A DNA stretch of 13,077 nucleotides from Planctomycetota bacterium (GCA_027623615.1 JAQBVH010000022.1:1-13077), one strand, 5' to 3'. Counted from the first letter of the stretch, positions 1-7,650 are shown. Made by a program: numbers and translations. The notes: generated by a model from the letters alone, not told the origin.

Positions 1-2
1 GA

Positions 3-2027
3 CTCCCCATCCTCCTCGCCCTCACGACCCTCGCCGCCGCCCAGGACTGCCCCTGTGAGCCCGTCAAGGTCGACCCGCACTGGACCGACGACTCCGGCTT
101 TGGCGCCTCGGTCGCGATCGAGGGCGACCGGCTGATCGTTGGACGCATCGGCGCGGGCGAGGGCCGCGTCGATGCCTTCACCCTCGTGAACGGGCAGTGG
201 CAGTTCCACGGCACCGGCTACCCGCCCCCGGGTGACCTCAACGTGAACGGCCTCGGCGACGAGGTCGCGATCGAGGGCGACGTCGTCCTCGCCTCCTCGA
301 TCGACGGCTACGGCGCTGCCGCGCGCGACGGGTTGGTCAAGGTCTTCGCCTGGACACCGAGCGGCTTGGACGCCGTCCAGGACCTCGTCTCCACCTCGCC
401 CAAGTACGAGGGTCGCTTCGGCGAGGCCCTCGACATCGACGGCGACGTGATCGTGGTGGGGGCCCCAGGCGAGGGCAAGGACGGCCTCGTCCAGGCCGGC
501 GCCACGTACGTCTTCGAGTGGGACGGCGCGGCGTGGGTGAAGCGCAAGCGCCTGACCGCCGAGGTGCCCGGTACGAACAACGAGTTCGGCATCGACGTGG
601 CTGTCGACGGCGACGTGATCGCCGTCGCGGCGGCGTTCTACCCGGGCGACGTGCACCTCTATCGGCGCGCCGCGAACAACTGGCAGCTCGAGCAGATCCT
701 CACCCCATCGGGCTTCGAGGTCTTCGGCAACGGCGTCGAGGTCCTGGGCGACCACGTGTTCGTCGGTACCAGCGACCAGTCGCGCACCGTCCACGTCTTC
801 CACTTCGACGGCGCGTCCTGGAGCGAGCAGCAGGTCCTCGAGCCCGACTACCAGAGCAGCTTCAACAGCCGCTTCGGCGATCGGATGGAGGCCGAGGGAG
901 ACCTGCTCGTCTGCGCCGACTTCGTGATGGACTCCGGCTTCCTTGCCATCGGCGGCGGCGCGCTCGTCTACCGCTGGACCGGCTCCTTCTGGAAGTTCCA
1001 CACCCGCATCCGTCCCGAGTCGACGACCGAGCTGACCTACTTCGGTGAGGACGCCGCCCTCTCGGGCGACAAGGTCGTGCTCAACGCGCCCCATGCCGAT
1101 CTCGATCATCCCGAGACCCTGGGCAAGGTGCTCGTGACTCGCATTCCCGAATCGATCGGTACCCAGAGCTGCGGTCCCGCGCAGCCCAACTCATCGGGCA
1201 AGCCAGCGCGGCTGCTGATCAGCGGGGAGGCCGACGTGGCAGGCAACTGCCTGCGGCTCGATGCGATCGATCTGCCCGACGGGACCGTGCACGGGTTGTT
1301 CCTCGCGTCGCTGACCCCCGGCTTCGTTCCGAACCCAGGGGGCAGCAGCGGCGACCTGTGCCTGGTCGGTCAGATCCTGCGTTTCCAACCTCCCGATGGT
1401 GCCTGGAGCGGCGCCGCGGCCCTGTCGGCGTCGATTGATCTCGGAGATCTTCCCCCGCCGCACGACGGCGCCGTTCTGCCGGGCGACACCTGGTACTTCC
1501 ATACCTGGTTCCGCGACCAGCCCGACCAGACCTCGAACTTCACGAACGCGACCTCGGTCGAGTTCCAGCGACCCGGCCTACGGCGTGATGCGCACCGCCA
1601 CCGAGGTGGTGCCGCGCTGCACGAGCACGATCGCCACCGCGATCTCGCCCTCGATGCGGAACACGAGGCGCATGTCCGCACCGTCGGCGGGCGCGAACTC
1701 CTTGCCGCCCTGGTAGAGCAGCTCACGTTCCGAGCCCAGGCCGTGGACGGTCAGTCGTCCGCCCTCGCCTTGCAGACGCACCTCGATGCGATCGCAGCCG
1801 AACTGGTAGTTGCCGACGCAGGCCTCGCGCAGTCCCTCGGGCAGCTGGCGATCGTCGAGACTTCGACTGGGCAGGTCGAACACCTCGCGGCAGAGGTCCC
1901 GCTCGAGCGCCCCCAGGTCCAGGTCCTGCGCGTCAGCGACGACGCCGATCGAGAGGTCGAGGTCGGGGTAGCGCGCGGCGTGCACCCACTCGTGGCCGTT
2001 GGCTCCGCCGAAGGCGTAGCCGCGTAG
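3..2027 (+). CDS. FG-GAP beta-propeller secreted protein, 5' partial, apparent stop loss
   Basis: The frame is open from the first bases, so the true start lies upstream. The first codons read as the end of a signal peptide (LLALTTLAAAQDC), implying export. About seven repeats of roughly 50 residues follow, with the FG-GAP pattern: FG, then a V-A-I/V-D-GD strand, V-V-G-A-P, and an aromatic strand ending in W (for example around bases 417-530, 585-690 and 1040-1150). This predicts an integrin-type propeller. From about 1155 a second domain starts (CGPAQPNSSGKPARL) and ends with TSNFTNATSVEFQ at 1568. I know this domain as a common C-terminal module of secreted Planctomycetota proteins, where it normally ends the protein. 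Here the frame runs on for 152 further codons, antisense to the next gene, so I believe the real product ends near 1568. An internal GTG at 186 is not a credible start. Exact role unknown. Confidence 0.75.
   Translation, partial: LPILLALTTLAAAQDCPCEPVKVDPHWTDDSGFGASVAIEGDRLIVGRIGAGEGRVDAFTLVNGQWQFHGTGYPPPGDLNVNGLGDEVAIEGDVVLASSIDGYGAAARDGLVKVFAWTPSGLDAVQDLVSTSPKYEGRFGEALDIDGDVIVVGAPGEGKDGLVQAGATYVFEWDGAAWVKRKRLTAEVPGTNNEFGIDVAVDGDVIAVAAAFYPGDVHLYRRAANNWQLEQILTPSGFEVFGNGVEVLGDHVFVGTSDQSRTVHVFHFDGASWSEQQVLEPDYQSSFNSRFGDRMEAEGDLLVCADFVMDSGFLAIGGGALVYRWTGSFWKFHTRIRPESTTELTYFGEDAALSGDKVVLNAPHADLDHPETLGKVLVTRIPESIGTQSCGPAQPNSSGKPARLLISGEADVAGNCLRLDAIDLPDGTVHGLFLASLTPGFVPNPGGSSGDLCLVGQILRFQPPDGAWSGAAALSASIDLGDLPPPHDGAVLPGDTWYFHTWFRDQPDQTSNFTNATSVEFQRPGLRRDAHRHRGGAALHEHDRHRDLALDAEHEAHVRTVGGRELLAALVEQLTFRAQAVDGQSSALALQTHLDAIAAELVVADAGLAQSLGQLAIVETSTGQVEHLAAEVPLERPQVQVLRVSDDADREVEVGVARGVHPLVAVGSAEGVAA
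1569..2027 (+). other. Spurious 3' extension of the FG-GAP reading frame
   Basis: The conserved C-terminal domain ends at codon 1566-1568 (Gln). The next codon is CGA at 1569-1571, one C-to-T change from the stop TGA. The 152 codons after it encode an Arg/Ala/His-rich, low-complexity sequence lying antisense to the serine hydrolase homologue, whose own frame has clear domain similarity here. I read this as a lost stop codon, through mutation or sequencing error, and not as a real domain. Confidence 0.6.
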
Positions 2028-2909
2028 CTCGTCAAGGGGCGTGCGCGCCAGGCCGTAGGCGTAGCCCAGCTCGTGGCCGTCGCTCGTGCGATGGACACCG
2101 CTCATCTGTGCCCAGCCTCCGCCGCCGAGGGTACGCCCGCTCGACAGGCCGCGCGCGACACGAGCCAGGTCGGCCGCGCTGAGCAGTAGGCGACCGGCGC
2201 CGCCGCGGCGGGCGCCCGTCGGGTCCTCGGCCATGCGACCGCCCAGGTCGATCTGCGTACACGCCTCGTCCAGGTCCTCGGGCAGTGACTTCGCGACCCC
2301 GCCGTCGGTCACCCCGAGCGCGGGCAGGAGGGTCGCGTCCAGGACCTCGAGCGGAGCGCGGCCCGCGCGGGCCTCGATCACGGCGTTGATCAACATCAGG
2401 TTCGAGTCCTGGAACCCTGCGCAGGAACCCGGTGAGCTCTCTAGCCCGATGCCCGCCGCGGCCGACCAGGGGCCTTCGTCTCCCGCGGCCTTCATCGCCG
2501 CGAGGAGCGTCTCCGCCGGCGCGAGACCCGAGGTGTGCGTCATCAGGTGGTGCAGGGTCAGCTCGTGACCTTCGACCGTGAAGCCCTGCAAGCTCTTGCC
2601 CAGGGGCGCGTGCAGGTCGAGGTCCCCGGTCTGCGCCTCGCGCACCAGGTAGGCGCAGGACAAGAGGTCCATCAGGCAGGCGGCCGGCATGGGGCGCTCG
2701 ACGCTGGCTGCCGCGTTGCCGCCGAAGTGGATGTGCCCCAGCGCGCCGCTGAACAGGGACTGGTCGCCGAGGTCGATGGCGACGGCGATGCCGTTCACCC
2801 TTTCCTGCGCCGCGTAGCGCTCGAGGACCACCTGCAGGCGCGCCTCCAGGTCCTCGTGTGGGGCGGTCGGGGCCAGGGCGAGCACGGTCAGGGCCGGAAT
2901 CAGGGTCAT
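1578..2909 (-). CDS. Penicillin-binding-fold (class C beta-lactamase/S12-like) protein with degenerate catalytic motifs
   Basis: 443 residues. I start at the ATG ending at 2909 because AAGGAG lies 6 bases upstream; an in-frame ATG at 3035 adds 42 residues with no ribosome site. A short hydrophobic N-terminus (MTLIPALTVLALAPTAP) suggests export. Residues about 25-340 match the serine hydrolase fold: HTSGL at 125-129, the GDLDLHAPLG helix turn at 95-104, and SAADLARVARGL at 244-255. Residues about 355-443 (CVGNYQF onward) resemble the small beta-barrel domain (DUF3471-like) often found after it. The catalytic motifs appear lost: the SxxK position reads C78-L-M-D81, the YxN position F167-Q-D169 and the HxG position F300-G-G302. 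It is probably a non-enzymatic binding protein, or uses altered chemistry. It converges with the FG-GAP gene, the intended stops being about 7 bases apart. Confidence 0.82.
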   Translation of the reverse strand: MTLIPALTVLALAPTAPHEDLEARLQVVLERYAAQERVNGIAVAIDLGDQSLFSGALGHIHFGGNAAASVERPMPAACLMDLLSCAYLVREAQTGDLDLHAPLGKSLQGFTVEGHELTLHHLMTHTSGLAPAETLLAAMKAAGDEGPWSAAAGIGLESSPGSCAGFQDSNLMLINAVIEARAGRAPLEVLDATLLPALGVTDGGVAKSLPEDLDEACTQIDLGGRMAEDPTGARRGGAGRLLLSAADLARVARGLSSGRTLGGGGWAQMSGVHRTSDGHELGYAYGLARTPLDELRGYAFGGANGHEWVHAARYPDLDLSIGVVADAQDLDLGALERDLCREVFDLPSRSLDDRQLPEGLREACVGNYQFGCDRIEVRLQGEGGRLTVHGLGSERELLYQGGKEFAPADGADMRLVFRIEGEIAVAIVLVQRGTTSVAVRITP

Positions 2910-2915
2910 GGTGTT

Positions 2916-2921
2916 CTCCTT
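2916..2921 (-). promoter_or_regulatory. Shine-Dalgarno site of the serine hydrolase homologue
   Basis: AAGGAG on the minus strand, 6 bases before the ATG at 2909. It decides the start codon against the longer in-frame alternative at 3035. It also shows that this genome does use Shine-Dalgarno sites, in contrast to the + strand genes to its right. Confidence 0.7.
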
Positions 2922-3054
2922 CTCATCGGAGCGTGCGCGATCGGGGCCATGGGCGACATCAGCCGGAGAGCGCAGAGCTGCGGCAGCAACACTGCGCAGA
3001 GACCATGGGTCGCAGGCCGTAGTCACCGATTCCAATGTCAGCCGAGAGCCTGCT

Positions 3055-3068
3055 GGTCGGGCCCGACC
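3055..3068. repeat. Perfect 14-base palindrome upstream of the lipoprotein gene
   Basis: GGTCGGGCCCGACC is its own reverse complement. It ends 17 bases before the -10-like TAGACT at 3086, so it covers where a -35 element would lie. It could be an operator, or part of the hydrolase leader on the other strand. Such palindromes are not rare by chance in DNA this GC-rich, so support is modest. Confidence 0.4.
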
Positions 3069-3085
3069 GCCAGACCGAGCACATG

Positions 3086-3091
3086 TAGACT
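3086..3091 (+). promoter_or_regulatory. -10-like element for leaderless lipoprotein transcript
   Basis: TAGACT fits the TAnnnT -10 pattern. It is followed by 6 bases and then the ATG at 3098, so transcription starting about 7 bases downstream would begin at the start codon. No Shine-Dalgarno is present. No convincing -35 is visible. Confidence 0.45.
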
Positions 3092-3097
3092 GGGCGC

Positions 3098-4045
3098 ATG
3101 CGCCGCGCCGCCGTCCTCCTCGCCCTGCTCTCGCCCTGGCTCCAGGCCTGCTCCGAGGAGCCCGCGACGACCGTCCGCGACGCGCCGCCGGAGGTGCTGG
3201 AGCGCATCGTGAACCAGCGCCTCTACCAGGAGGGTCTGGCGTTGCTCGACGCAGGGGATCTCGAGGGCGCGCGGGCCAAGGCCGCCACCCTCCAGGCCCG
3301 CGGCGCGAGCGACGGCTACGAGCTGCTCGCCCGGGCCCACCAGGCAGCGGGGGAGGCCGAGCAGGCCGCGTCCGCCCTCGAGCGCGCCGTCGAGGCCCAC
3401 CCCGACGACTGGCTGCTGTGGCAGTTCCTGGGCTCGTCCCGCGCGGACCTGCAGGAGTACGACGCCGCCGAGGAGGCCTTCACCCGCGCCGCTCGCTGCG
3501 ACGGCGCGAACCTGGACTCCGTCACGCTCAGCCGCGCGCTGCTCGCGAGCCGCATGGGTGAGCTCGGCGTCGCGCGCAACCTGGCCGCGCCCCTGATCGT
3601 CAGCGAGGACCAGGGCCTCGCGCCGCGCGCGTTCTCCGTCTGGATCGGCGCGCGGGTGGGCCTCGGCGAACCCGCCGCGGAGCTGACCGAGGAGGTCGTC
3701 GCGCGCATTCGGGCCTCGGACACGCCCCACGAACGGCACCTCTACTGGGTGCGCGAATTGAGCGGGGAGGTGACCGCGAACGGCCACGCGTGGCTGCTCA
3801 GCCTGCACGGCAAGGCCAGCCCGACCCTAAAGCGCGAGGGCATCCTCGGCGGCTACGGCAAGGCCGAGGTCGTGGCGGACACCCCCGAGGCCGCGGCGGC
3901 GATGGTGCGGCGGCTCGTGTCCGAGGAGCGCTTCGTCGAGCTGGACGTCCAGGAGTCGCAGGACCTGGGCCCGCGCGCCGAACTGCCCTCGGGCGTCTAC
4001 ACCCTCGAGCCGTTCCAGCCCTACGGCACTGGCGCGGGGCGCTGA
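3098..4045 (+). CDS. TPR-repeat lipoprotein
   Basis: 315 residues. The N-terminus MRRAAVLLALLSPWLQAC is a lipoprotein signal peptide with lipobox L-Q-A-C and lipidated Cys18, so it should sit on a membrane facing the periplasm. Residues about 39-135 form three TPR-like helical hairpins: YQEGLALLDAGDLEGARAKA, then YELLARAHQAAGEAEQAASA with LERAVEAHPDD, then WQFLGSSRADLQEYDAAEEA. Residues 136-220 continue as helical repeats with weaker signatures. The C-terminal 90 residues (from about 225) look like a separate alpha/beta region and I do not recognise them. TPR proteins are scaffolds for protein contacts; the partner is unknown. It is divergent from the hydrolase homologue, which also looks exported. 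A strong hairpin separates it from the downstream aldehyde dehydrogenase, so they are probably not co-transcribed. Confidence 0.8.
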   Translation: MRRAAVLLALLSPWLQACSEEPATTVRDAPPEVLERIVNQRLYQEGLALLDAGDLEGARAKAATLQARGASDGYELLARAHQAAGEAEQAASALERAVEAHPDDWLLWQFLGSSRADLQEYDAAEEAFTRAARCDGANLDSVTLSRALLASRMGELGVARNLAAPLIVSEDQGLAPRAFSVWIGARVGLGEPAAELTEEVVARIRASDTPHERHLYWVRELSGEVTANGHAWLLSLHGKASPTLKREGILGGYGKAEVVADTPEAAAAMVRRLVSEERFVELDVQESQDLGPRAELPSGVYTLEPFQPYGTGAGR

Positions 4046-4074
4046 CCACAGAACCCACACCCGGCTCCGTCCTT

Positions 4075-4093
4075 CCCTGGCTGACAGCCAGGG
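4075..4093 (+). terminator. 8-bp hairpin between lipoprotein and aldehyde dehydrogenase genes
   Basis: CCCTGGCT at 4075-4082 pairs perfectly with AGCCAGGG at 4086-4093 around a 3-base loop (GAC). It lies 30 bases after the lipoprotein stop. No T-tract follows, so it is not a classical intrinsic terminator; it may end transcription in a GC-rich genome or act as an operator for the next gene. Confidence 0.45.
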
Positions 4094-4103
4094 CCCAATC
4101 GGG

Positions 4104-4109
4104 GATCAT
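4104..4109 (+). promoter_or_regulatory. Weak -10-like element before the aldehyde dehydrogenase
   Basis: GATCAT keeps the two most important -10 bases (A at position 2, T at position 6) and is followed by 6 bases and the GTG at 4116, the same spacing as before the lipoprotein and phoX genes. On its own it would not be convincing. Confidence 0.25.
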
Positions 4110-4115
4110 GCTGAC

Positions 4116-5558
4116 GTGAGCACCCAAGCGCCCCACGTTCCGATCCTGCGCCTCGGACAGGAGTACACCAGCCTCCAGCAGAACGAGCTGCGTTCGCCCC
4201 GCACCGGCGAGGTGATGGCACGCATCTCCCAGGCCAACCCGGGCATGGTGCGGCGCGACCTCTCGCGCCGCCAGCGGGCGGCCGCCGCGAGCCTGCGCGC
4301 GATCCCCTTCACCGAGCTGCTGAAGCGTATCGAGGAGGCCGGCCACCACTTCAGCGAGGGCAGCCTGCCGATCTCCACCGGCGGCGAGACCCAGTCGGCC
4401 GACGACTACGTCGCCGCGCTCTCGGAGACCAGCGGCCTCCCGCACGTGCTCTGCCGCCGCAACATGGCCAAGGTGCGCAGCGTCTTCGACGAGATGCCGC
4501 GCATCCTCGACGGGCTGACCCGCGGCATGGACCTCGAGGTGCTCGCGGCCGGCATGGGCGAGCAGGGGGGCGTGCCGGTCAGCTACGCGCCGACGTCCGA
4601 CACCCTCGGCGTGATCCTGCCGAGCAACTCTCCGGGCGTGAACTCGATCTGGATGCCGGCGATCGCCTTGCGCACCGCGGTGGTGCTCAAGCCCGGCCGG
4701 GAAGAGCCCTGGACGCCCCTGCGCGTCGTGCGCGCCTTCGAAGCCGCGGGCATCCCCTCCGCAGCCTTCGGCTTCTACCCGACCAGCCACGAGGGCGCGG
4801 GCTCGATCCTCGACCTGTGCGGCCGTTCGCAGCTCTTCGGGGACGCGCAGACCACCGCGCCGTGGAAGCTCGACCCGCGCGTCGAGGTGCACGGCCCCGG
4901 CTACAGCAAGGTCGTGATCGGCGAGGACGTCGTCGACCAGTGGCGGGACTTCCTGCCCGTGCTCGTGAGCAGCGTGGCCGACAACGGCGGTCGCTCCTGC
5001 ATCAACTGCTCGACGATCCTCACCCCGCGTCACGCGGACGAGATCGCCGAGGCGCTGGCGATCGAGCTGGCTGCGATCGAGCCCAGGAGCGCGAGCGACC
5101 CGGAAGCGAAGCTCTCCGCGTTCGCGAACCCCCTCGTCGCCGAGTGGATCGACGGAACGATCGAGCGCAACCTGGACGAGGGCGCGCGCGACGTGACCGC
5201 CGCGCACCGCGACGGCCCGCGCCGGGTCGAGTTCGATGGCGCGACCTACCTGCGCCCGACCCTCGTGCGCGCCGAGCCGTGCCACACCCTCGCCGGCACC
5301 GAGTTCCTGTTCCCCTTCTCCGCGGTGGTGGAGGTGCCCCGCGAGCACCTGGTCGAGGCGATCGGCCCGAGCCTGGTGGTCACCGCGCTGACCAAGGATC
5401 CCGCCTTCCAGGCTGAGCTCCTGGCCAGCCGTCACATCGAGCGCCTCAACTTGGGACCGGTGCCGACCAGCAGGGTCGATTGGGACCAACCCCACGAGGG
5501 GAACCTGTTCGAGTTCCTCTACGCCCGCCGCGCGATCAAGGCCGTCGCGGCCTGGTAG
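4116..5558 (+). CDS. Aldehyde dehydrogenase superfamily protein, CoA-acylating-like active site
   Basis: 480 residues from a GTG start, the usual length of the family. Cofactor and catalytic positions can be placed: Asn171 in PSNSPG (the family PWNFP loop), LKPG at 191-194, catalytic Cys295 in NGGRSC, and E396-F-L-F-P (the EIFGP motif). The usual general-base motif ELGG is replaced by HGPGYS at 259-264. GPGN-type sequences at this place are typical of CoA-acylating aldehyde dehydrogenases (AdhE, EutE/PduP type), so the product may be an acyl-CoA-forming or acyl-CoA-reducing enzyme and not a hydrolytic dehydrogenase. A second cysteine, Cys298, sits three residues after the catalytic one. There is no signal peptide; the protein is cytoplasmic. 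Substrate unknown. The flanking genes are in the same direction but separated by hairpins and encode exported proteins, so context gives no pathway. Confidence 0.83.
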   Translation: MSTQAPHVPILRLGQEYTSLQQNELRSPRTGEVMARISQANPGMVRRDLSRRQRAAAASLRAIPFTELLKRIEEAGHHFSEGSLPISTGGETQSADDYVAALSETSGLPHVLCRRNMAKVRSVFDEMPRILDGLTRGMDLEVLAAGMGEQGGVPVSYAPTSDTLGVILPSNSPGVNSIWMPAIALRTAVVLKPGREEPWTPLRVVRAFEAAGIPSAAFGFYPTSHEGAGSILDLCGRSQLFGDAQTTAPWKLDPRVEVHGPGYSKVVIGEDVVDQWRDFLPVLVSSVADNGGRSCINCSTILTPRHADEIAEALAIELAAIEPRSASDPEAKLSAFANPLVAEWIDGTIERNLDEGARDVTAAHRDGPRRVEFDGATYLRPTLVRAEPCHTLAGTEFLFPFSAVVEVPREHLVEAIGPSLVVTALTKDPAFQAELLASRHIERLNLGPVPTSRVDWDQPHEGNLFEFLYARRAIKAVAAW

Positions 5559-5589
5559 GGGTCGGAAGGGCAGGAGAGTTCATCGGACC

Positions 5590-5620
5590 TTCACGAGCCG
5601 CTACATGCGGCGGCCGTGAA
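5590..5620. repeat. Nested inverted repeat between aldehyde dehydrogenase and phoX
   Basis: TTCACG (5590-5595) pairs with CGTGAA (5615-5620), and inside it GCCGC (5597-5601) pairs with GCGGC (5607-5611) around the loop TACAT. It begins 31 bases after the aldehyde dehydrogenase stop and ends 6 bases before the -10-like TAAATT. It could terminate the upstream gene or be an operator for phoX. No T-tract follows. Confidence 0.45.
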
Positions 5621-5626
5621 TCCCCG

Positions 5627-5632
5627 TAAATT
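5627..5632 (+). promoter_or_regulatory. -10-like element for leaderless phoX transcript
   Basis: TAAATT followed by exactly 6 bases (GAGGCG) and the ATG at 5639. It stands out in a very GC-rich setting. The spacing predicts transcription from or within a base or two of the start codon. I see neither a good -35 nor a recognisable Pho box. Confidence 0.5.
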
Positions 5633-5638
5633 GAGGCG

Positions 5639-7567
5639 ATGACACACCCGGCGCGACACCTCTCGGACCTGGTCACCGAACGACGATCCCTGCTCAAGGC
5701 CGGCGGGCTCCTGGCCGTGAGCGCAGCGAGCCCGGTCACCTTCGGCGCCCTGCTGCCCAGGGCCAAGTCGAGCCTGGCCTACGCGTCCCTGCCCCAGGTC
5801 ATCGGCCTCGACCACGAGGTCGCGCACGGCTACCGCGCCCGGGTCTTGATCAGCTGGGGTGATCTGATCGATCCGAAGGCCCTGCGCGAGAGCGGAGGCA
5901 AGTCCAGGTTCAACCCCACCAAGCTCGACGCCGAGGGACAGAAGCGCCGCTTCGGAACGAGCAACGACTTCCTCGCCTTCCTGCCGCTTCCGCGGGGGTC
6001 GCAGAACTCGAGCCGCGGCCTGCTCTGGTCGAACCACGAGTACCCGGCCCCGGTGATGATGTTCGCGAAGTCCACGCAGAGCGCCGAGCAGGTGGCGATC
6101 ACCCAGGCCGCGGTCGGCGGCAGCGTGATCGAGGTCGAGCGCGGTGGGAACGGGGACTGGAGCGTCGTCGCAGGCAGCGCCCGCGCGCGCCGCGTGCACG
6201 TGGGCACGCGCATGGGCTTCGGCGGCCCGGGCGCGACCTCCAAGAAGCTGCAGCTCACCGCGGACCCGGGCGGCGGTCACCCCTACGCCGACTGCGGCAC
6301 CCTCGGCAACTGCGCTGGCGGCAAGACGCCCTGGGGCACGATCCTGAGCGGGGAAGAGAACTTTCAGTCGTACTTCGGCAACGGGCCTGAGGACTACGAG
6401 CCGGAGACGAAGGAGGGCGAGGTCAACATCAACTTCGACTCGAAGGGTGGCTGGGTCACGGGCTCGTACGGATGGGAGAAGCACGACGAGCGCTTCGACC
6501 TCTCCAAGAACAGCGACGGACCCTGTCGCTACGGCTGGGTCGTCGAGGTCGATCCGTATTCCCCCGGCTCGATCCCGGTCAAGCGCACCGCGCTCGGCCG
6601 CATGAAGCACGAGGGCGCGACGACCACCGTGACCCGCGACGCGGACGGGAAGGCGCGCGTCGTCGTCTACACGGGCGACGACCAGATCGATGCGTGCCTG
6701 TATCGCTTCGTGTCCGAGCCGACCGAGGATCCGAGCGACCCGGTCGCGAATCGCGACCTGCTCGACCGTGGCGTGCTCAGCGTGGCGCGCTTCGACCGCG
6801 AGGGCGTGACCTGGGTCCCGCTCGTGGCCGGCGAGGGCGAGCTCGCCAAGCACACGCAGTTCGCCAGCCAGGAGGACGTCGCGCTCCGCACACGCGAGGC
6901 CGCGCGCGCCGTCGGCGCGACGCCGATGGATCGGCCCGAGGACGTGGAAACCAACCCGGTCAACGGCCGCGTCTACGTGGCCCTGACCAACCACTCCGGG
7001 CGCTCCAAGGCCAACGCCGCCAACCCGCGCGAGAAGAACAAGCACGGGCACATCCTCGAGCTCTACCCGCCGCCCGGATACGGCGAGGCCGCGGACCACA
7101 CGGCGGATCGCTACCAGTGGACGTTCCTGCTGCTCGGCGGGGACCCCTCCCAGCCGGACAGCGGCGCGGTCTTCCACCCCGACTCGGAGGCCTGGCTGTC
7201 CTGCCCCGACAACGTGGCCTTCGACCCGCTCGGTCGCCTGTGGATCGCGACCGACCAGGGCGGCAACCAGGCCAAGAACGGCATCCCCGACGGCATCTAC
7301 ACCATGGACGTGGACGGAGCCGGGCGTTGCCTCGCCAAGCTGTTCTTCGCGGGCCCGATCGGCTGCGAGGTGTGTGGACCCGAGTTCACGCCCGACGGCT
7401 CGACCCTGTTCGTGTCGGTGCAGCACCCAGGCGACGGGACCGGCATGACCTACCTCGAGCCCGCGACCCGCTGGCCGGACTTCGCCAGCGACCTCCCGCC
7501 GCGTCCGTCGATCGTGGCGATCGGCTACGAGAAGGACCGGGGCCGGGTGCTGGGGGAGGAAGAGTAG
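5639..7567 (+). CDS. phoX: Tat-exported PhoX/DUF839-family phosphatase
   Basis: 642 residues, usual for the family. The N-terminus has a twin-arginine signal, R15-R16-S-L-L-K then AGGLLAVSAASPVTFGA, for export of a folded metalloprotein. Family signatures run in order: LLWSNHEYP at 128-136, NCAGGKTPWGTILSGEENF at 224-242, the MKHEGA segment at 322-327, YTGDDQIDACLYRF at 344-357, MDRPEDVETNP at 430-440, LWIATDQGGNQ at 534-544 and CGPEFTPDGSTLFVSVQHPG at 579-598. PhoX enzymes use iron and calcium to release phosphate from organic phosphates outside the cytoplasm. Many relatives that I recall have Cys just before the EEN triplet; here it is Gly238, so metal binding may differ and true phosphatase activity is not certain. 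The gene stands alone, without phosphate transport or regulator genes nearby. Confidence 0.85.
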   Translation: MTHPARHLSDLVTERRSLLKAGGLLAVSAASPVTFGALLPRAKSSLAYASLPQVIGLDHEVAHGYRARVLISWGDLIDPKALRESGGKSRFNPTKLDAEGQKRRFGTSNDFLAFLPLPRGSQNSSRGLLWSNHEYPAPVMMFAKSTQSAEQVAITQAAVGGSVIEVERGGNGDWSVVAGSARARRVHVGTRMGFGGPGATSKKLQLTADPGGGHPYADCGTLGNCAGGKTPWGTILSGEENFQSYFGNGPEDYEPETKEGEVNINFDSKGGWVTGSYGWEKHDERFDLSKNSDGPCRYGWVVEVDPYSPGSIPVKRTALGRMKHEGATTTVTRDADGKARVVVYTGDDQIDACLYRFVSEPTEDPSDPVANRDLLDRGVLSVARFDREGVTWVPLVAGEGELAKHTQFASQEDVALRTREAARAVGATPMDRPEDVETNPVNGRVYVALTNHSGRSKANAANPREKNKHGHILELYPPPGYGEAADHTADRYQWTFLLLGGDPSQPDSGAVFHPDSEAWLSCPDNVAFDPLGRLWIATDQGGNQAKNGIPDGIYTMDVDGAGRCLAKLFFAGPIGCEVCGPEFTPDGSTLFVSVQHPGDGTGMTYLEPATRWPDFASDLPPRPSIVAIGYEKDRGRVLGEEE

Positions 7568-7580
7568 GCGCTCGCGCTCG

Positions 7581-7607
7581 GGTGCATGCACCGGGACGAC
7601 GCCGGTG
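7581..7607. repeat. Palindrome and overlapping stem-loop after phoX
   Basis: GGTGCATGCACC (7581-7592) is a perfect palindrome, and CACCGG (7589-7594) pairs with CCGGTG (7602-7607) around a 7-base loop. They lie 13-40 bases after the phoX stop, a suitable place for a terminator, but no T-tract follows. Confidence 0.35.
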
Positions 7608-7639
7608 GGGCAGTGGCGGCTGACGGGTCCCGGTTCCCG

Positions 7640-7645
7640 TAACGT
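7640..7645 (+). promoter_or_regulatory. -10-like element before a truncated gene at the junction
   Basis: TAACGT followed by 5 bases and GTG at 7651, the layout seen before the other + strand genes of the left piece. ACGGG (7623-7627) and CCCGT (7636-7640) form a short inverted repeat just upstream. Confidence 0.35.
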
Positions 7646-7650
7646 CGCGT

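Noticed and set aside
2958..3035. Longer start for the serine hydrolase homologue at 3035
   Set aside because: No ribosome site, and it would place 42 non-hydrophobic residues before the likely signal peptide that begins at 2909.
3798..5495. A 565-codon open frame on the minus strand across the aldehyde dehydrogenase gene
   Set aside because: It is a mirror of a clear dehydrogenase gene in GC-rich DNA, is rich in Arg, Ala, Gly and His without domains, and also crosses the intergenic hairpin.
5591..7591. A 666-codon open frame on the minus strand across phoX
   Set aside because: Antisense to a gene with ordered family motifs; low-complexity translation; result of few stops in high-GC antisense frames.
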